Shown here piece by piece: positions 55,536 to 64,000 of a DNA stretch of 64,000 nucleotides (position 1 is its first letter; each line of letters starts with the position of its first letter). Source of the stretch: Liolophura sinensis (Eukaryota; Mollusca; Polyplacophora; Chitonida; Chitonidae); assembly GCF_032854445.1 (NCBI RefSeq), contig NC_088300.1, positions 60,488,984-60,552,983 of the forward strand. The letters are read 5' to 3'. The position numbers and the translations under genes were made by a program. The notes under the pieces were generated by a model. That model saw only the letters and a list, made by a program, of their open reading frames with translations, made no database searches and was not told the origin of the DNA.

Positions 55536-58500
55536 CTGCAGAGGGCAACAGAAAAGAGAGAGAGACATCAATTATGAACAACTGAATAGTGAGGTGGACA
55601 TCATTTATGAAAAATTGAACTATGAGATGGACATAGTATATGAACCACTGAATTGTGAGGTGGGCATAATTTATGAACAACTGAATAGTGAGGTGGACGT
55701 CAACTGTAAAGAAGTCCATCATAGAGAGCATATCATTTCCAAAAAATAAATCAAAAGCTGGACAATCTTTATGAACAAAGGAAATGTGAAGAGAACATGT
55801 ATTTTTTGCTGATACCAGAGACTTGCTGTGCTAATCTTATATGCTGACATTCCCAAAACTGATTCTCAGGTTTTTAAACCATATGGCTTGTTTCAATCTT
55901 ACAGTATTTAAGTATAGTTAAAAGCTGCTGTGTATATACTACTATCAGTAAACTTACACATGTATTCTCACACTCACCTTGTGGTCTCCCATACAAATAC
56001 TCTTTCCTATCAAGTCATAACTCGGTTTATGTTTTTCGTCCTGAAACAAAAAGATCTCAAACAATGCAATGAAATTCTGCACGACAGAAAGATTAAAATG
56101 ATGACCATAATAAAAAAAAAAAAACAACAGCATACATGGATCTATGGTTTTCAGTTCAACAAATTGCAGATATGTCAACCTAAACAAATCAGGGAAGTCC
56201 ACAGGCATGTGCTGTGGAGCAGTTGCAATGTAAACCCATGTGCAGTGAGGGTATCTTTTCACTATATGTTGACTATACATTATGCCACAGGCATGTTGTG
56301 CCTGCTTCATAGGACGTATCCCAGGCCCTTCTCAAGCAATACACATGAAATATCTAAATTTAGTAGAATTTTAGTAAATTTGAATGGATTCTGAAATCCA
56401 ATATGGCCGCAAATGATGTGACCTACATTACCTATTCCGCGTCTCTTGATGTAACTTTTATGCTTCTACCACATATTAAATTTTTAGATTCCTGCCTACA
56501 GCGATATGTCTTCTGGGAATACAGAATTATAATAATAAAAAGGTGACAGTGAAAACAGGCATTTCCAGCAAAGCTGCTGGAACCCTTAAATACATGATCC
56601 TGTGACAATGCTCAACAGTAGATGTACCTACCATACAAAAATGGACGAAAAGCTTCTCAGCTGCATTCCACTAACTTGCCACTTTGTACAGTAAGCTCTA
56701 GTATAGTAACACTTTTGGTATTAAGGGTGTAAGATATATTGCTATGGTCTATGGATACTGGGACATTCTTTCAGCATCCTGCAGTGAGTCCACCACAGTC
56801 AGTCCACCACAGGCACACCAGTGGCTGGCTACTGGCTTGCCTATATTGTGACCTATTAGCCTGATTAGTACCATACTAAACCTTACATCCAGCATCAATT
56901 GCTTGGCCCCAGGACTTAGCAGGACTCGGTCACACCATGACGGACAGCGGGTTTTCATATAAGACATCCCATCATTCAGATCTTCACTGAACGGGTAACT
57001 AAATAATAAAATAAATAATAGTGAATACTGCATAAAGGTAAGACTAAAAAGAGAAGCCATATAACATAACCAGGTAGTAAGACAGGTCACAAGTCAAGAG
57101 TGAGTGAGTGAGTGCTTGGGGCTTAACGTCGTACTCAGCAATTTTTCAGTCATGTGACGACGAAGGAATCCTTAGGGTGCATGTATGTGTAATGTGCCTC
57201 CTTGTTGCAGGACGGATTTCCACCGCTCTTTTACTCAGTGCTGCTTCACTGAGACGACTTACCGAAGGCAAGTAAGCTGCCCCACCAGAGCCATTATACT
57301 GATATGGGCCAACGAGTCGTTGCACTATCCCCTTCATGCTGAACGCCAAGGGAGGAAGTTACAACTTCCTCTTTTAAAGTCTTAGGTGTGACTCGATCAA
57401 GGATTGATCTTGGATCTACCGCTCCCGAAGCGGACGCAAGTCAAGAAGTGTCAAGTTTATACCTGTTCTTTCCAACAATTAGAGGAATATTGTTATTGAC
57501 AATGCAAAAAGTTTCAATGTCATGTATTACACACACTAGGCTTCAATGTCCTGTATTACATACACATACACAAGGTTTCAATGTCATGTATTACATACAC
57601 ATACACAAAGCTTCAATCCCATGTATTACATACACATACACAAAGCTTCAATCCCATGTATTACATACACATACACAAAGCTTCAATCCCATGTATTACA
57701 TACACATACACAAAGCTTCAATGTCATGTATTACATACACATACACAAAGCTTCAATGTCATTTATTACATTCATATACACAAAGCTTCAATATCATGTA
57801 TTACATACACAAAGCTTCAATGTCATGTATTACATACACATACACAACGCTTCAATGTCATGTATTACATACACATACACAAGGTTTCAATGTCATGTAT
57901 TACATTCACATACACAAAGCTTCAATATCATGTATTACATACACAAAGCTTCAATGTCATGTATTACATACACATACACAAAGCTTCAATGTCATGTATT
58001 ACATACTGAAACTTCATAATCTTGCCAAAAAATGCAATCAGCACTGTATTTACAAAATTTTATACTTGCACTCCTTCAACTGGGATAAAATAAAAAAAAA
58101 TTTGTTCTTTCTTTTTCCCCATGTGCAATTTTAAATTGGGATATAAAGTGAACCAAATTTAACAGAATTTCGTATTACCAAGCAACATAACTCAGCTTAA
58201 TTTAAACCTACATAACCATGGATAAGTGTCCTTCAAAAAGTCTATTGCTCTTCCAGGTCACTCCTCTGATCCAATCAATGCTTCAGAATCTCAACTCAGC
58301 ACATCAGTCAACTCTGAACCTCTCCAAATAACAGTAGTCAGAGATTCAATGCTTCCAGGATGCTTATTAAGATTATGGATAGAGACTGTCCTGGTTCAGA
58401 CAGACTGCCAAATTTGATCAGCAAACACTGGGTATAAAATGACTCTGATGACCAGGAGATTAAGGGGAGACAACTGAGCTAAATACTGAACATCATACTT

Positions 58501-61500
58501 TTACATACAAAATGTCACAAGGAACTTTGTGAAAGACACATGCATTATATTCAAAGAGAACAAACCTTGGTTGGAAGCTGATATCATATTCATGTAACTT
58601 GTCCTTGAAAGCATGCATCTCAGTGTCAAACTGGGAAAGCTGAAAAACAAGACAAATATTTAATAATGAGCCCAGATCCTAGGATTGGATAGCAACGCTA
58701 CCTACAGTTAACATGCATGAATATTTTTTCACCTGAAATGTGGCTGCTTAAGCATTTGATGCAACACTAAAAAATCTTCACTTCCTGTATTTTACCTAAA
58801 GTTTGGTATGGAAAAACGCAGTTTTAGATGCCCATAGAGGGCTTAAAATGATGACTTTCTGTTACCGACACTTACTTTTTCTGACAATTGTAACTGTGAA
58901 CTGGAGCAGATGTCCACATTATATCAACTCTATTGTCGTTTTTATTTTTTTCCCCTGCCCACCTTTCAATGAACTACTATGTTTGGATCCACTTTGGCTC
59001 CACTTTTGTTTCTTTAGTTGCTTAATGTGGTGCTGTTGACATTTTGTTGATCTTTCCAGCACCAGCGAGTAAGTCAGTGCTATCCAATGGCATAAGTTGT
59101 GACTGAAAAAACTTCTGGGTAATCAATCAGTTTTCACACTGAAGATATTAGAAGCTTGCAAGATCCATCTTTCTAAAGGAGACTCAAGAGACCCTCTACA
59201 TGTAACAGTTACCACTTCTCTTACAAGTTCCTGTAAGAATAAAACCACATGGTACAAGTCCTGAACAATTCATTATCAGCCTTGAGTGCATAATGTTGAT
59301 GTTGTAGTGATTTTAAGAGATGGGCTGTTCATTACAGACCATGAAGCCTCTTAACTCTGCCGCAATACCATAAAACTGCCACATAGTTTTATTGACCCTT
59401 TCCATGACCCTCTTTAGTACTGTCTAAAACGAGAGCCTGGAGTGCATTGTCTGATCTCCGTTAAGCTTTACTTCCGTTAAAAAACGCAAATAAACCAATA
59501 CAGGAGTAAACAATTTATCCATCCATTTGAGTCTGCCCATCCTATACATTACAGGGAAAACAAATGAAACTGGTAGCCCCAGAGAGCTAGCAACTGAAGC
59601 AGCCTCGTTCTGAGTATCAGCCTACATATTTTATCAATTATATATGGACACATGTACAGATATCATGCTGCTCTTACACATACATACATGTGAAATATTT
59701 AGGACACTGATATCAGCATCAGAATATAGAAGGAAAGTAACTCAGGATTTGTAATGATAGCACAAACATAATAGCTGAAATACAGAATGATAAAAGGACT
59801 TCAGTATTCAGCATTACTTTCCTTCTATCTTATGCAAAACTGATCTGTGGAACCACTGGTATCAGCGTCAGAATACAACATTACTGACTCCTTTTATTTG
59901 GGGAGAAGTTATTTTCATTAAAATGTCACAGTTACAATGTATCAGTAAGGTAGCCTTTCTAGCATTGTAAATGTACATGTACATACAGGCTAACAAAAAC
60001 CATCCAGTTTTTGAACAATGATAAAACCTCAGTCCACTTCCTCCAAACAATGCATATGGAAGAATATTACGAAACAATTCAATCTTCACCAGTTGCAGGG
60101 TTTCGCAAATGCTACAAATGTGGAAGCAGAGACAATTATTACTTTTTATTTTAATATATTTGGAGGGGGGGAAGAGGGAGGGGGGGGGGGGGTGTGCTCT
60201 CTATCCACTGTTTACTGAAGCCAGGGATGTCAATATGTAAAGATATTGAAGTTAAAATGTTGAAGATTTCCTCAGAACTCTTCATATAATCTTTTCCTTT
60301 AATTCACTATCATAATTTAGGGAACTTTGTTCAAGATAATAAACTCAATATGTTTATCTGTAACACTGGCTGACTACACAAACTACGATGTGACAGTTAT
60401 TTTTCAATTACAGAGAGAAGAACGAACAAATGAGAGCATGTAGAGAAAACATCATTGCTAGAAGGCATGAGAAATACATCTGAATTAATAACATCAATTG
60501 TCAGCATACACACACACACACAAACATGGATTTATCATTATGAAAGCTCAGGTTAAATTGTGCCTTTGCTCCGTAAAGCGTCTGTGTATTGAGTATGTGT
60601 TAACCAAATCATCTGTTAATCAATGTTCCCTCTGACAGATTTTCTCAAGCAGGGCAGAAAGTGTTTGGTGAAAAAAGAATAAATGTTAGCTAAGGGTTTC
60701 CATGAAAGAACTATAAAACTGATCCAAGCTAAAGCTCTTGAGGTAATAAAATTAGGGCGTGTATGAACAGCTGTTGTGATTCTGCAAACTGCTCAGCATC
60801 ATGCATGCACACACACGCACACACAGAAGAATTTAGAGTTATGTGTACAGAAATCACCAGCAGATGGATGGGCTCCCGAGACACCCTGCCCACACTCAGG
60901 TGAGGTCAGCTCAGGTAAGGGCCACGCAAATCATTAACGAGCTAATAAATCTATACCTGTCAGGTGAAATCAATACTAAGGTATAACTGTGCAAGGCTGA
61001 AGTAGAAGCAGGTCGAAATCCAATTTATTCTACAGGTAATCGGGCTTAGTTCAAAGGCATGGATTGACGTCATTAGAGGTAATTGAAGGTGTGACATGTA
61101 CCCTCCGCGCCCTCATGATTGGGTATTACATCTCGGGACACGAGATTACAGTCTATTTTCCACCCACCTAAAAACAGATGGTAACTGAAAAAGCTCCCAC
61201 AGAGGGCAGATTATTCACTCAAGAGCATGTATAGCTCCTTATCTTAATGCCACTTAATTAAACATGATTGCCGAGACAACATGCACCTAAGAACAACAGC
61301 TACTGCTTGAAAATGAATCCCAAATCCAATTACATGTCTTTGAAAGGTCTGTGGCCTGTAGGCAGTAGGCTATACTTTGCTCAGACCGTACTCCAATGTT
61401 AAAATTTTATTATGAACTGTATTGAGTGGAAAATGTCTATTCATTTTATTTGATTGGTGTTTTACCCCGTACTCAAGAATATTTCCCTTATTATACGATA

Positions 61501-63868
61501 TTGGCCAGCACTATGGTGAGTGGAAACCAAGCAGCATGTTAGTCTAAATTCTGCTGGCAAGAATGCGTGAAACAAGGGAGTACAAATAATAGTCTTTCTA
61601 TAGAGATACATACTCGTCATACAGATTTCATGGATCTTTTTGTCTCATTTCACTGTACTATACTTTTTCATGTATTCAGTTAATATGATCCTATATCCAC
61701 ACAGCATACATGTACATATGTTTCATTTCCTCTCCGGCCGTATGTGGGAAGGTCTGTCAGCAACCTGCGGATGGTTGTGGGTTTCCCTAGGGCTCTGCTC
61801 GTTTCCTCCCACCATAATGCTGGCCGTTGTCGTATAAGTGAAACATTCTTGAGTACGGTGTAAAACACCAATCAAATAAACAAATAAACAAATACATATA
61901 TTTCATACATGCAATGGTTATATGCAGCCCAGAAAACCCATGTTTAAGTCCACCCAAATTTCATCGCAAAGGCCTTCAGAATATAAAAAAGTTTATAATC
62001 TACCTGGGTGACACTTACAAGTGTCAATCAAACCAGGAAATGTAAACAGATAAAAATTACATAACAAGAAGCCTGTTCATAACAAATCATATTTCATAAC
62101 TTTTCAGGACCTTTAAAGTGATAAAGTTTATCAGAAACACTGATAGCTAGAAAAACTACTTAAAAATGAAAGAGTGTAATTCACTCGAGCTATTTCCAGA
62201 AACCAATGGACTTTTAAACGCATGTGAAAATCAACCAGACATAGTTACCCATTTGCCATTGCTGCTGAATACTTCAGAGTGTCTTTCATGGTGATCAAAT
62301 GCTTTGGTTTCTATGGTGAGAAGGATCTGAAATAATGGATTCAACAATACATTTTCTTGGTTTTTTACATCGTACTCAACAATTTTTCAGTCATTTGGTG
62401 TGTGTACATATACTTCACGTGGCACCGCAAGTCCATTCTGCCAAAGTGTTGCTGCTACTGAAGTATCATGCCAAAGACATCAGACACGACGCTTCACCCA
62501 GTCACATTATACTGACACCGGGCCAGCCATCCGATTTCCTTGCTCTATCCTCTCAGAGCTGAGCGCTAAGCATCAAGTCTGATTTTGAACGCTTTCGGTA
62601 TAGCCCAACCTAACACGTCAACATTAAATCATCGTGATACAAATTTATCTAGAATAACTCATGACCACTAGCTTCTGACCACTTGGGGGGGGGGGGGGGG
62701 AGGGAATGTGCTCTAATCCACTTTTAAATGACTTGGTGCTGGCCTTGAGTCAGCAAGTTTGCAGAATAACGGGTACAATGTATTCTGCAAGATAAGCTGA
62801 TTTCCTACACATATACTTCAAACCTTATACAGTCCTAGAAGTGAAATAATCCTGAGCATGGCCTAAAACACCAATCAAACAACAATATTTTTTTCATTTA
62901 TTTCACTGTTCAATGCTAAATGCAAGAATATTTCATTTATATAATGATAGCTAGTGTTACGGGTGGAAGAAATCAGAGTGCTTGCAAGGGGTATCCCACA
63001 GACCCATGACAAATACACACAGCAGACAACCTTCGTCACACATGATATTAAGATATACACCCCACATCGATGGAAAGCAGTGGTCATCAACAAACGTTAG
63101 ACTACACAAATGGCCGCACAAACGTTGTTGACAGGTTAGTGTCATCCCTTGCCATACACAAAGAGAGCAAGGAACGGAATCCACAAGTAGCTAAACAGAT
63201 CCATCACATAAATTACAACTGATATTTATTTATCTCATTGGTGTTTTATGCCTTACTCAAGAATATTTCACTTATACAACGGCTGCCAGCATTCTACGAC
63301 GGCTACTATTCTGGTGGGAGGAAACCAGGCAGAGCCTGGGGGAAACCCACAACCATCCGCAGGTTGCTGCAGACATACAGCTGGAAAGGAAGCCATACAA
63401 CTGATGTTAAAGTCACCACAAGTGTATCATTTAGGGTGTATTCATTGTTGTACTGCCTTTCTTAATATCACAGAAAGAAATCTGAAGCTTATTATTTGTA
63501 ATCTGATATCATCATGATCATGATCATGGTCCCGGGTTCTTGTCATTGTTCACATCTCACCTTGCCATTGTTGTCCTCATCAGTGTAAACGATCTTGCTC
63601 AGCTGGTCTTTGTTCCCTTTCTGGTGGTGAACTTTGGCTTTATTTGTTAATTCCTGCTCAAATAAAAAGACTATTCTGAAATAGCATTTAACACCATAAT
63701 TGGGAACATTTTATACAAGTGTAGCACATACACGTACTCAATTAAAACGAATGTTTGTAATGTAAAAAAGACACAAAACATACCTGCACAAGATATCTTA
63801 TATCAAGGCGGAAATTGAAATCCCCAAATATAAAAAGAGGGACCTTTTCATACTTGTCATTTTCAAAT
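54846..63868 (-). CDS. INPP5A: type I inositol polyphosphate 5-phosphatase, 3' half of gene (5' end beyond window)
   Basis: Seven exons in transcript order: 63868-63784, 63653-63561, 62326-62249, 58639-58566, 56998-56887, 56040-55978, 55535-54846. All have GT..AG borders and matching phases, giving about 397 residues. Family motifs are intact: FGDFNFRLD (first exon here), RCPSWCDRVLLSP (fifth) and CMGDHKPV across the sixth/seventh junction, which supply the Mg-binding and catalytic residues of 5-phosphatases. The enzyme removes the 5-phosphate of Ins(1,4,5)P3 and Ins(1,3,4,5)P4 and so ends calcium signals at the membrane. The human protein ends about two dozen residues after GDHK in CVVQ. Here the tail is about 229 residues, Ser-rich, and ends KSPRKRHCCCIL, a polybasic stretch plus CaaX. 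The N-terminal roughly half, including the start, lies right of the window. It is convergent with Nkx6. Confidence 0.95.
55572..55705. repeat. four tandem copies of a 33-bp unit beside the terminal-exon acceptor
   Basis: TATGAACAACTGAATAGTGA then GGTGGACATCATT and three variants follow head to tail, ending within about 40 bp of the acceptor at 55,536. The unit length keeps one minus-strand frame open (11-residue repeats), but this is intron sequence. Confidence 0.9.
55978..56040 (-). CDS. INPP5A: INPP5A exon with YDLIG..MGDHK
   Basis: 63 nt, 21 codons, phase 0 at both ends. Acceptor TTTGTTTCAG, donor AAG|GTGAGTG. Encodes DEKHKPSYDLIGKSICMGDH plus K. The human counterpart reads YDHIG where this has YDLIG. 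The His of GDHK, the catalytic one, is present. Confidence 0.94.
56887..56998 (-). CDS. INPP5A: INPP5A exon with WCDR catalytic motif
   Basis: 112 nt, starting with the last base of a Ser codon shared with the previous exon and ending in phase 0. Acceptor TTATTATTTAG, donor GAT|GTAAGG. Encodes YPFSEDLNDGMSYMKTRCPS WCDRVLLSP.., matching the family block SYPYSED..YM.TRCPAWCDR of human INPP5A. Confidence 0.95.
57098..57445 (-). mobile_element. SINE family B, inverted full-length copy
   Basis: Plus strand GTGCTTGGGGCTTAACGTCG, CTCAGCAATTTTTCAGTCAT, CATTATACTGATATGGGCCA and the head GACTCGATCAAGGATTGATC, CTCCCGAAGCGGACG are the reverse complement of the copy at 29,143. It sits just upstream (in transcript sense) of the WCDR exon and beside the 35-bp array. 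Confidence 0.85.
57500..58008 (+). repeat. 35-bp satellite, about 15 units, in an INPP5A intron
   Basis: Unit CTTCAATGTCATGTATTACA then TACACATACACAAAG (AAGCTT at most joins). Two units are shortened to 29 bp, at about 57,786 and 57,920. With 35 not divisible by 3, all three + frames stay open (248, 157 and 142 codons) as repeat artefacts. The array lies in the 1.57-kb intron between the exons at 58,566 and 56,998. Confidence 0.97.
58566..58639 (-). CDS. INPP5A: INPP5A exon LSQFDTEM..DISFQP
   Basis: 74 nt, 24 codons plus two bases (AG) that complete Ser with the next exon. Acceptor TTGTTTTTCAG, donor CCAAG|GTTTGT (a weaker donor). Encodes LSQFDTEMHAFKDKLHEYDI SFQP, aligned without gaps to human LLEFDKELSVFKDRLYELDI SFPP. 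Confidence 0.93.
60840..61290. promoter_or_regulatory. candidate enhancer island in INPP5A intron
   Basis: About 450 bp that keeps at least ten CpGs while its flanks have almost none. It is dense in developmental factor-like sites: E boxes (CAGATG, CAGGTG), a T-box-like AGGTGTGA at 61,087, GACGTCATTA, TAATTGAAGG, ATTAACGAGCTAATAAA and CTTAATTAAA. No open frame or splice pattern suggests an exon. The likely target would be Nkx6 in the neighbouring block. This is inference. Confidence 0.4.
61441..61540 (-). mobile_element. SINE family A, inverted 3' end
   Basis: TTTGATTGGTGTTTTACCCC, GTACTCAAGAATATTTCCCT and GATATTGGCCAGCACTATGG are the reverse complement of the family tail. Confidence 0.82.
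61728..61895 (+). mobile_element. SINE family A, 3' two-thirds
   Basis: CCTCTCCGGCCGTATGTGGG, AGCAACCTGCGGATGGTTGT, TCCTCCCACCATAATGCTGG, CCGTTGTCGTATAAGTG, TGAGTACGGTGTAAAACACC and an AAATAAAC-type tail. It keeps several CpGs, so it is probably a younger insertion than the copy at 48,978. Confidence 0.88.
62249..62326 (-). CDS. INPP5A: INPP5A exon ILLTIETKAF..GKW
   Basis: 78 nt, 26 codons, phase 0 at both ends. Acceptor TTATTTCAG, donor TGG|GTAACT. Encodes ILLTIETKAFDHHERHSEVF SSNGKW, aligned to the MLQLEKKLFDYFNQEVFRDN NGT block of human INPP5A. The sequence is more diverged than its neighbours. Confidence 0.9.
62343..62600 (-). mobile_element. SINE family B, inverted copy
   Basis: CGTACTCAACAATTTTTCAG, TCATTTGGTGTGTGTACATA, TTCTGCCAAAGTGTTGCTGC, CATTATACTGACACCGGGCC and AGCCATCCGATTTCCTTGCT match family B inverted. 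It is inserted only about 17 bp from the INPP5A acceptor at 62,327. Confidence 0.83.
62840..63000. mobile_element. decayed SINE family A fragments, abutting
   Basis: A + strand tail (CCTAAAACACCAATCAAAC, about 62,860) abuts an inverted, diverged 3' end (GCAAGAATATTTCATTTATA, about 62,922). The arrangement suggests one copy inserted into another. Confidence 0.6.
63221..63400 (-). mobile_element. SINE family A, inverted
   Basis: TCATTGGTGTTTTATGCCTT, ACTCAAGAATATTTCACTTA, GGTGGGAGGAAACCAGGCAG, GGGGGAAACCCACAACCATC and CGCAGGTTGCTGCAGACATA are the reverse complement of the family body and tail. Confidence 0.87.
63561..63653 (-). CDS. INPP5A: INPP5A exon ELTNKAK..DEDNNGK
   Basis: 93 nt, 31 codons, phase 0. 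The acceptor TTTGAGCAG ends at 63,654 (chosen because it aligns gap-free to the human ETLCTKATMQ block; an AG 3 bp upstream would add one Gln). Donor AAG|GTGAGA. Encodes ELTNKAKVHHQKGNKDQLSK IVYTDEDNNGK. Confidence 0.92.
63784..63868 (-). CDS. INPP5A: INPP5A exon with GDFNFR active-site motif
   Basis: 85 nt: one base completing an Arg codon from an exon beyond the window, then 28 codons ending in phase 0. Acceptor TTTTGTTTTCAG, donor CAG|GTATGT. Encodes FENDKYEKVPLFIFGDFNFR LDIRYLVQ. The FGDFNFRLD string is the signature of 5-phosphatases and is identical to human INPP5A. Confidence 0.96.
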
Positions 63869-64000
63869 CTGAAAACAAAAAGATAAAATGGCCATCACAA
63901 TATTAATATGGATAACTGTTTCCTGAAATTCAGATTCATGCTGGTGTGAGTTGAGGTAGCCATCTTTAGAATTTTATCCAATCAAACATGTTGCCCGGCC
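63869..64000 (-). other. INPP5A intron, truncated by the window edge
   Basis: Intron sequence upstream of the GDFNFR exon. No further exon is visible before the right end; roughly 200 N-terminal residues must be encoded beyond it. Confidence 0.85.

Larger units (their letters stand above)
58640..62248 (-). other. INPP5A intron (3.6 kb) with regulatory-like island and SINEs
   Basis: The largest INPP5A intron in the window, phase 0. It holds a poly(G) run near 60,180, a CpG-retaining island at 60,840-61,290, an inverted pair of family A SINEs (61,441-61,540 and 61,728-61,895) and AT-rich, CpG-poor filler. No coding exon was recognised in it. Confidence 0.8.

Noticed and set aside
57388-58134. 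248-codon His/Tyr/Thr-rich repeat protein (plus strand)
   Set aside because: Translation of the 35-bp intronic satellite, open in all three frames and opposite to INPP5A.

Overview
The window reads as nuclear DNA of an intron-bearing marine invertebrate, most likely a mollusc or another lophotrochozoan (this is inference). It is AT-rich, with small exons bounded by GT..AG introns, degenerate non-LTR retrotransposon remains, two families of short SINE-like repeats in many copies, and abundant satellites. There are no bacterial-type operons. Nearly all open frames of 60-150 codons are chance ORFs or frames kept open by tandem repeats.

Two protein-coding genes can be supported, and they face each other tail to tail. 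The left gene (+ strand, 2,109-16,593) is a complete three-exon Nkx6 homeobox gene. It encodes 271 residues, with an eh1/TN-like repressor motif, an Nkx6-specific proline-rich block and a homeodomain split by a 9.8-kb intron. A GC-rich segment with CCAAT, TCF-like and Hox/Pbx-like sites lies just upstream. The right gene (- strand, 54,846-63,868 and beyond the right edge) is the 3' half of INPP5A, the type I inositol-polyphosphate 5-phosphatase that hydrolyses Ins(1,4,5)P3. Seven exons were reconstructed with consistent splice phases. They carry the GDFNFR, WCDR and GDHKPV catalytic motifs, followed by an unusually long tail ending in a CaaX box.

Layout: 1-1,640 upstream sequence; 1,640-1,850 putative Nkx6 promoter; 2,109-16,593 Nkx6; about 16.6-48 kb a gene-free interval with a degraded LINE (29.6-31.2 kb), SINEs, a compound microsatellite (36.66 kb), a 37-bp repeat (40.7 kb) and a 32-bp minisatellite of 29 units (42.87-43.81 kb); about 48.2-52.9 kb a strikingly CpG-depleted stretch, probably the INPP5A 3' UTR/transcription unit; 52.88-64 kb INPP5A exons and introns.

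The most interesting observations are these. (i) The Nkx6/INPP5A convergent pair matches the NKX6-2/INPP5A pair of vertebrates, which suggests ancient microsynteny and a shared regulatory block. (ii) INPP5A has a possible alternative last exon at 52,884-53,041. It joins in frame to an internal donor in the CaaX exon and would replace the prenylated tail with a short tail ending in a PDZ-ligand-like ETSV. (iii) The CaaX tail is about 200 residues longer than in the human protein and ends in Leu rather than Gln, predicting a different prenyl group. (iv) A sharp CpG-depletion boundary near 48 kb fits gene-body methylation of INPP5A but not of Nkx6. (v) A CpG-retaining, motif-dense island lies inside an INPP5A intron.
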